Below, piece after piece: positions 6,574 through 8,548 of a DNA stretch of 8,548 nucleotides. The translations under genes were made by a program, and so were the position numbers. The notes under the pieces are model-generated. The model searched no databases and was not told the origin of the DNA. It saw only the letters and a program-made list of their open reading frames with translations. Position 1 is the stretch's first letter. The number at the start of each line of letters is the position of its first letter. The DNA is from Acetobacteraceae bacterium (GTDB taxonomy: Bacteria; Pseudomonadota; Alphaproteobacteria; Acetobacterales; Acetobacteraceae): assembly GCA_020853405.1 (NCBI GenBank), contig JADYYZ010000304.1:1-8548 (forward strand), given 5' to 3'.

Positions 6574-8202
6574 ATGCGTGACTACTTGGAGGCCTACGGG
6601 GAATTCTCTATTGAAGAGTTAGCTCGGAGCGTATTATCGGGATCGCTCGACCAACCGCTGAATCCCTGTATCGAATGCTGCGACCGGTGGGCGACCGACG
6701 GTAGGATGGCGCTGCACTGGATGGGCGTAGACGGCGCCACACGCCACATCACCTACGCCGAGTTGCAAGACGGCGCGGCGCGCTTCGCCAACCTGCTCAA
6801 GACGCGCGGCATCGGCCCGGGCGACGTGGTTGCCGGCATGCTGCCACGCATTCCCGAGTTGCTGGTCGCCGTGCTTGGCACATGGCGGGCCGGCGCAGTC
6901 TTCCAGCCACTATTCACCGCCTTCGGCCCGGCGGCGATCCAATCGCGTATCATCGGGCCGGGCAGCAGCGGGGCGAAGTTGATCGTGATCGACGCCGCCA
7001 ACCGGGCCAAGCTTGACGAGGTCACCGGACACCCGCCGGTGCTGACGCTGCGGCGCGGTGGCACGGCGCGGGATGGGGATGGCGACCTGGAGGCCGAACT
7101 GGCAGAACAGCCGGCGGTGTTCGATCCGGTGATGCGCGGGCGCGACGATCCCTTCATCATCCTGTTCACCTCGGGCACCACCGGCAAGCCAAAGGGCGTG
7201 GCCTATCCCATCTCGGCGCTGTTGCAGTTCGCCTCGTTCATGCGCGATGTCGTGGATCTGCGCGTGACCGACATCTACTGGTGCTTCGCCGACCCGGGCT
7301 GGGCGCTGGGCATGATCGGCACGCTTGCCGCACCATTGCTGCTCGGCTGCCAGACAGTGCTCTACGAGGGTCCGTTTTCGGTCGAATCGACTGTGCAGGT
7401 AGTGGGTGCGCTCGGCGTCACCAACATGGTCGCCGCCCCCACAGTGTTCCGCATGATGCGGGCCGCCGGGGGCGAGGCGGTGGCGCCGATCCGCGGCCAA
7501 CTGCGCGCCATCGGTAGCGGGGGCGAGCCGCTCAACCCTGAGCTCAACCGCTGGGCCACCGAGGCGCTCGCCGCGCCGATCCTGGAGTTCTACGGCCAGA
7601 GTGAAATGGGGGTGAATTTCGGCAACCATCACGGCCTGCGCCACCCGGCCAAGGTCGGCAGCGTTGGCCAGCCGACGCCTGGTACCGCCTGCGCCATCCT
7701 GGATGACGATCTCAACGAGTTGCCGCCCGGCAACCCGGGGGTTTTGGCGATCGACCGCGAGCGCTCGCCGCTGTTCTTCTTCACCGGCTACTGGCAGGCG
7801 CCGACCCCCGCGTTTCGCGGCAAGTGGTACCTGACTGGCGACATCATGCAGAAGGACGAGGACGGCTATCTCTACTTCTCCGGTCGCAACGACGACATCA
7901 TCACCTCGTCCGGCTACAGGATCGGCCCAGCCGATGTGGAGAACGTACTGATCGAGCACATGTCGGTGGCCGAGGCGGCGGTCGTCGGCAAGCCCGACCC
8001 GGAGCGGACGGAGATCATCAAGGCGTTCGTGGTGCTGCGCGGCAATTCCGAGGCTTCAGAGGTGTTGGCGGAGGAACTGCGCCAATTGGTGCGCCGTCGG
8101 CTGTCGCTGCATGCCTATCCGCGGGAGATCAGCTTCGAGACCGAGTTGCCGAAGAACCCCGCGGGCAAGGTGCTGCGCTACGTGCTGCGCCAGCGTGGAT
8201 GA
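6574..8202 (+). CDS. AMP-forming acyl-CoA synthetase (acetyl/propionyl or medium-chain type)
   Basis: This complete 542-residue ANL-superfamily enzyme activates a carboxylic acid with ATP to an acyl-adenylate, then transfers it to CoA in the cytoplasm. Core motifs are in order: SGTTGKPKG (200-208), the ATP phosphate loop; YGQSE (340-344); YLTGD (419-423), whose Asp binds the ribose; SGRNDDIITSSGYRIGP (from 436), the hinge and CoA-side region; and PKNPAGKVLR near the end with K532 as the expected adenylation lysine. The length is normal. The N-terminus (LNPCIECCDRWA, then ITYAELQDGAARFANLL) fits the acetyl-CoA synthetase and medium-chain group rather than long-chain enzymes. The acid substrate cannot be read from sequence. 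AAGGAA lies 7 bases before the ATG. The first 90 or so bases are poorer in GC than the rest of the gene. The lysine is intact; acetylation control of it is possible but not shown. It probably shares a transcript with the gene 18 bases downstream. Confidence 0.93.
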   Translation: MRDYLEAYGEFSIEELARSVLSGSLDQPLNPCIECCDRWATDGRMALHWMGVDGATRHITYAELQDGAARFANLLKTRGIGPGDVVAGMLPRIPELLVAVLGTWRAGAVFQPLFTAFGPAAIQSRIIGPGSSGAKLIVIDAANRAKLDEVTGHPPVLTLRRGGTARDGDGDLEAELAEQPAVFDPVMRGRDDPFIILFTSGTTGKPKGVAYPISALLQFASFMRDVVDLRVTDIYWCFADPGWALGMIGTLAAPLLLGCQTVLYEGPFSVESTVQVVGALGVTNMVAAPTVFRMMRAAGGEAVAPIRGQLRAIGSGGEPLNPELNRWATEALAAPILEFYGQSEMGVNFGNHHGLRHPAKVGSVGQPTPGTACAILDDDLNELPPGNPGVLAIDRERSPLFFFTGYWQAPTPAFRGKWYLTGDIMQKDEDGYLYFSGRNDDIITSSGYRIGPADVENVLIEHMSVAEAAVVGKPDPERTEIIKAFVVLRGNSEASEVLAEELRQLVRRRLSLHAYPREISFETELPKNPAGKVLRYVLRQRG

Positions 8203-8220
8203 AGCGAGGAAGCCAAGGTC

Positions 8221-8548
8221 ATGTATTTGCTGCTGCGCACCATCGTCACAGCCATCACGATCTTTTCGTTTACGGCGCAAACTGCGCTGGCCTGCGGCAA
8301 GGAACGCTGGCCGGTGAAGGTCGGAACCGATGCAGGCGCTGTATCCGTGAACCTGAAGTCCCGAAAGGCCACCATTGCCATCCTGGGCGACATCCCGACC
8401 CCGTCGCACCCCGAGAAGCACCTAGCATGGCGCTATCCACTGGAAACCAAGACCTACAGCATCGAGGGGACGATCGTCCTGATCAAGAAGGAGGAGGACG
8501 AGGATTATCACGTCGTGATCAAGGATGGGGCGCGGACGATGATCGTCG
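8221..8548 (+). CDS. Small secreted protein of unknown function (C-terminus cut by window edge)
   Basis: The ATG at 8221 follows GAGGA (8206-8210) by 10 bases, and 109 codons are visible with no stop. The N-terminus MYLLLRTIVTAITIFSFTAQTALA is a typical Sec signal peptide with a likely signal peptidase I cut after ALA, leaving a mature protein beginning with Cys (CGKERWPVKVGTDAG). The mature part is basic, predicted mostly beta, with YSIEGTIVLIKKEEDEDYHV and VVIKDGARTMIV. From memory it resembles small hypothetical exported proteins of alphaproteobacteria that share an N-terminal RWPVKxGTD and a C-terminal acidic-DYHxV block. No enzyme motif is visible and I assign no function. The 18-base gap after the synthetase suggests co-transcription, but a functional link is not evident. 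Confidence 0.8.
   Translation, partial: MYLLLRTIVTAITIFSFTAQTALACGKERWPVKVGTDAGAVSVNLKSRKATIAILGDIPTPSHPEKHLAWRYPLETKTYSIEGTIVLIKKEEDEDYHVVIKDGARTMIV

Noticed and set aside
6910..7959. A 349-codon minus-strand open frame inside the acyl-CoA synthetase gene.
   Set aside because: It is the codon-register antisense of a clear enzyme gene; its composition is shadow-like (His, Arg, Gln, Gly) and no motif is seen.
8284..8295. Lipoprotein signal (ALAC) in the small secreted protein.
   Set aside because: Position -3 is Ala and -2 is Leu, which does not fit a lipobox; the Ala-Leu-Ala end fits signal peptidase I better.

Overview
The window looks like a high-GC proteobacterial chromosome, most likely alphaproteobacterial. 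The reasons are the GC-rich coding sequence with strong third-position bias, a tail gene pair of a type I associate with alphaproteobacterial prophages (DUF6441), and a small secreted protein resembling hypothetical proteins from that class. No rRNA, tRNA or other taxonomic marker is present, so this assignment is an inference.

Left part (1-6162, minus strand): two overlapping phage tail genes. A 241-residue DUF6441-like protein (5437-6162) overlaps by an ATGA the start of a giant tail tape measure protein that runs from 5440 off the left edge. At least 1813 residues are visible with no stop. Its parts, in order, are: an N-terminal tape-measure domain, a long helical region, a glycine-rich hydrophobic segment, a mixed helical domain, a block of 18-residue repeats built on an Asn-Thr-Ile motif, and a closing coiled coil. 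Long open frames on the plus strand across this region (one of 1219 codons) are antisense shadows of this gene.

Middle (6163-6573): about 410 bases without a recognisable gene. The right two thirds is near 51% GC, well below its flanks. It lies between the divergent tail genes and the host gene, and should hold the 5' regulatory sequence of both. A perfect dyad, ACCGGA-AAAA-TCCGGT, sits just upstream of the host gene's ribosome binding site. No tail tube, tail chaperone, head or integrase gene lies between the tail pair and the host gene, so this may be a prophage edge or a tail remnant.

Right part (6574-8548, plus strand): a complete 542-residue AMP-forming acyl-CoA synthetase with all core adenylation motifs. 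Eighteen bases later comes the start of a small secreted protein, cut by the right edge. The two are probably co-transcribed host genes unrelated to the tail genes.

The most unusual feature is the 18-residue (54-base) repeat register in the C-terminal part of the tape measure protein, which runs through roughly 940 bases.
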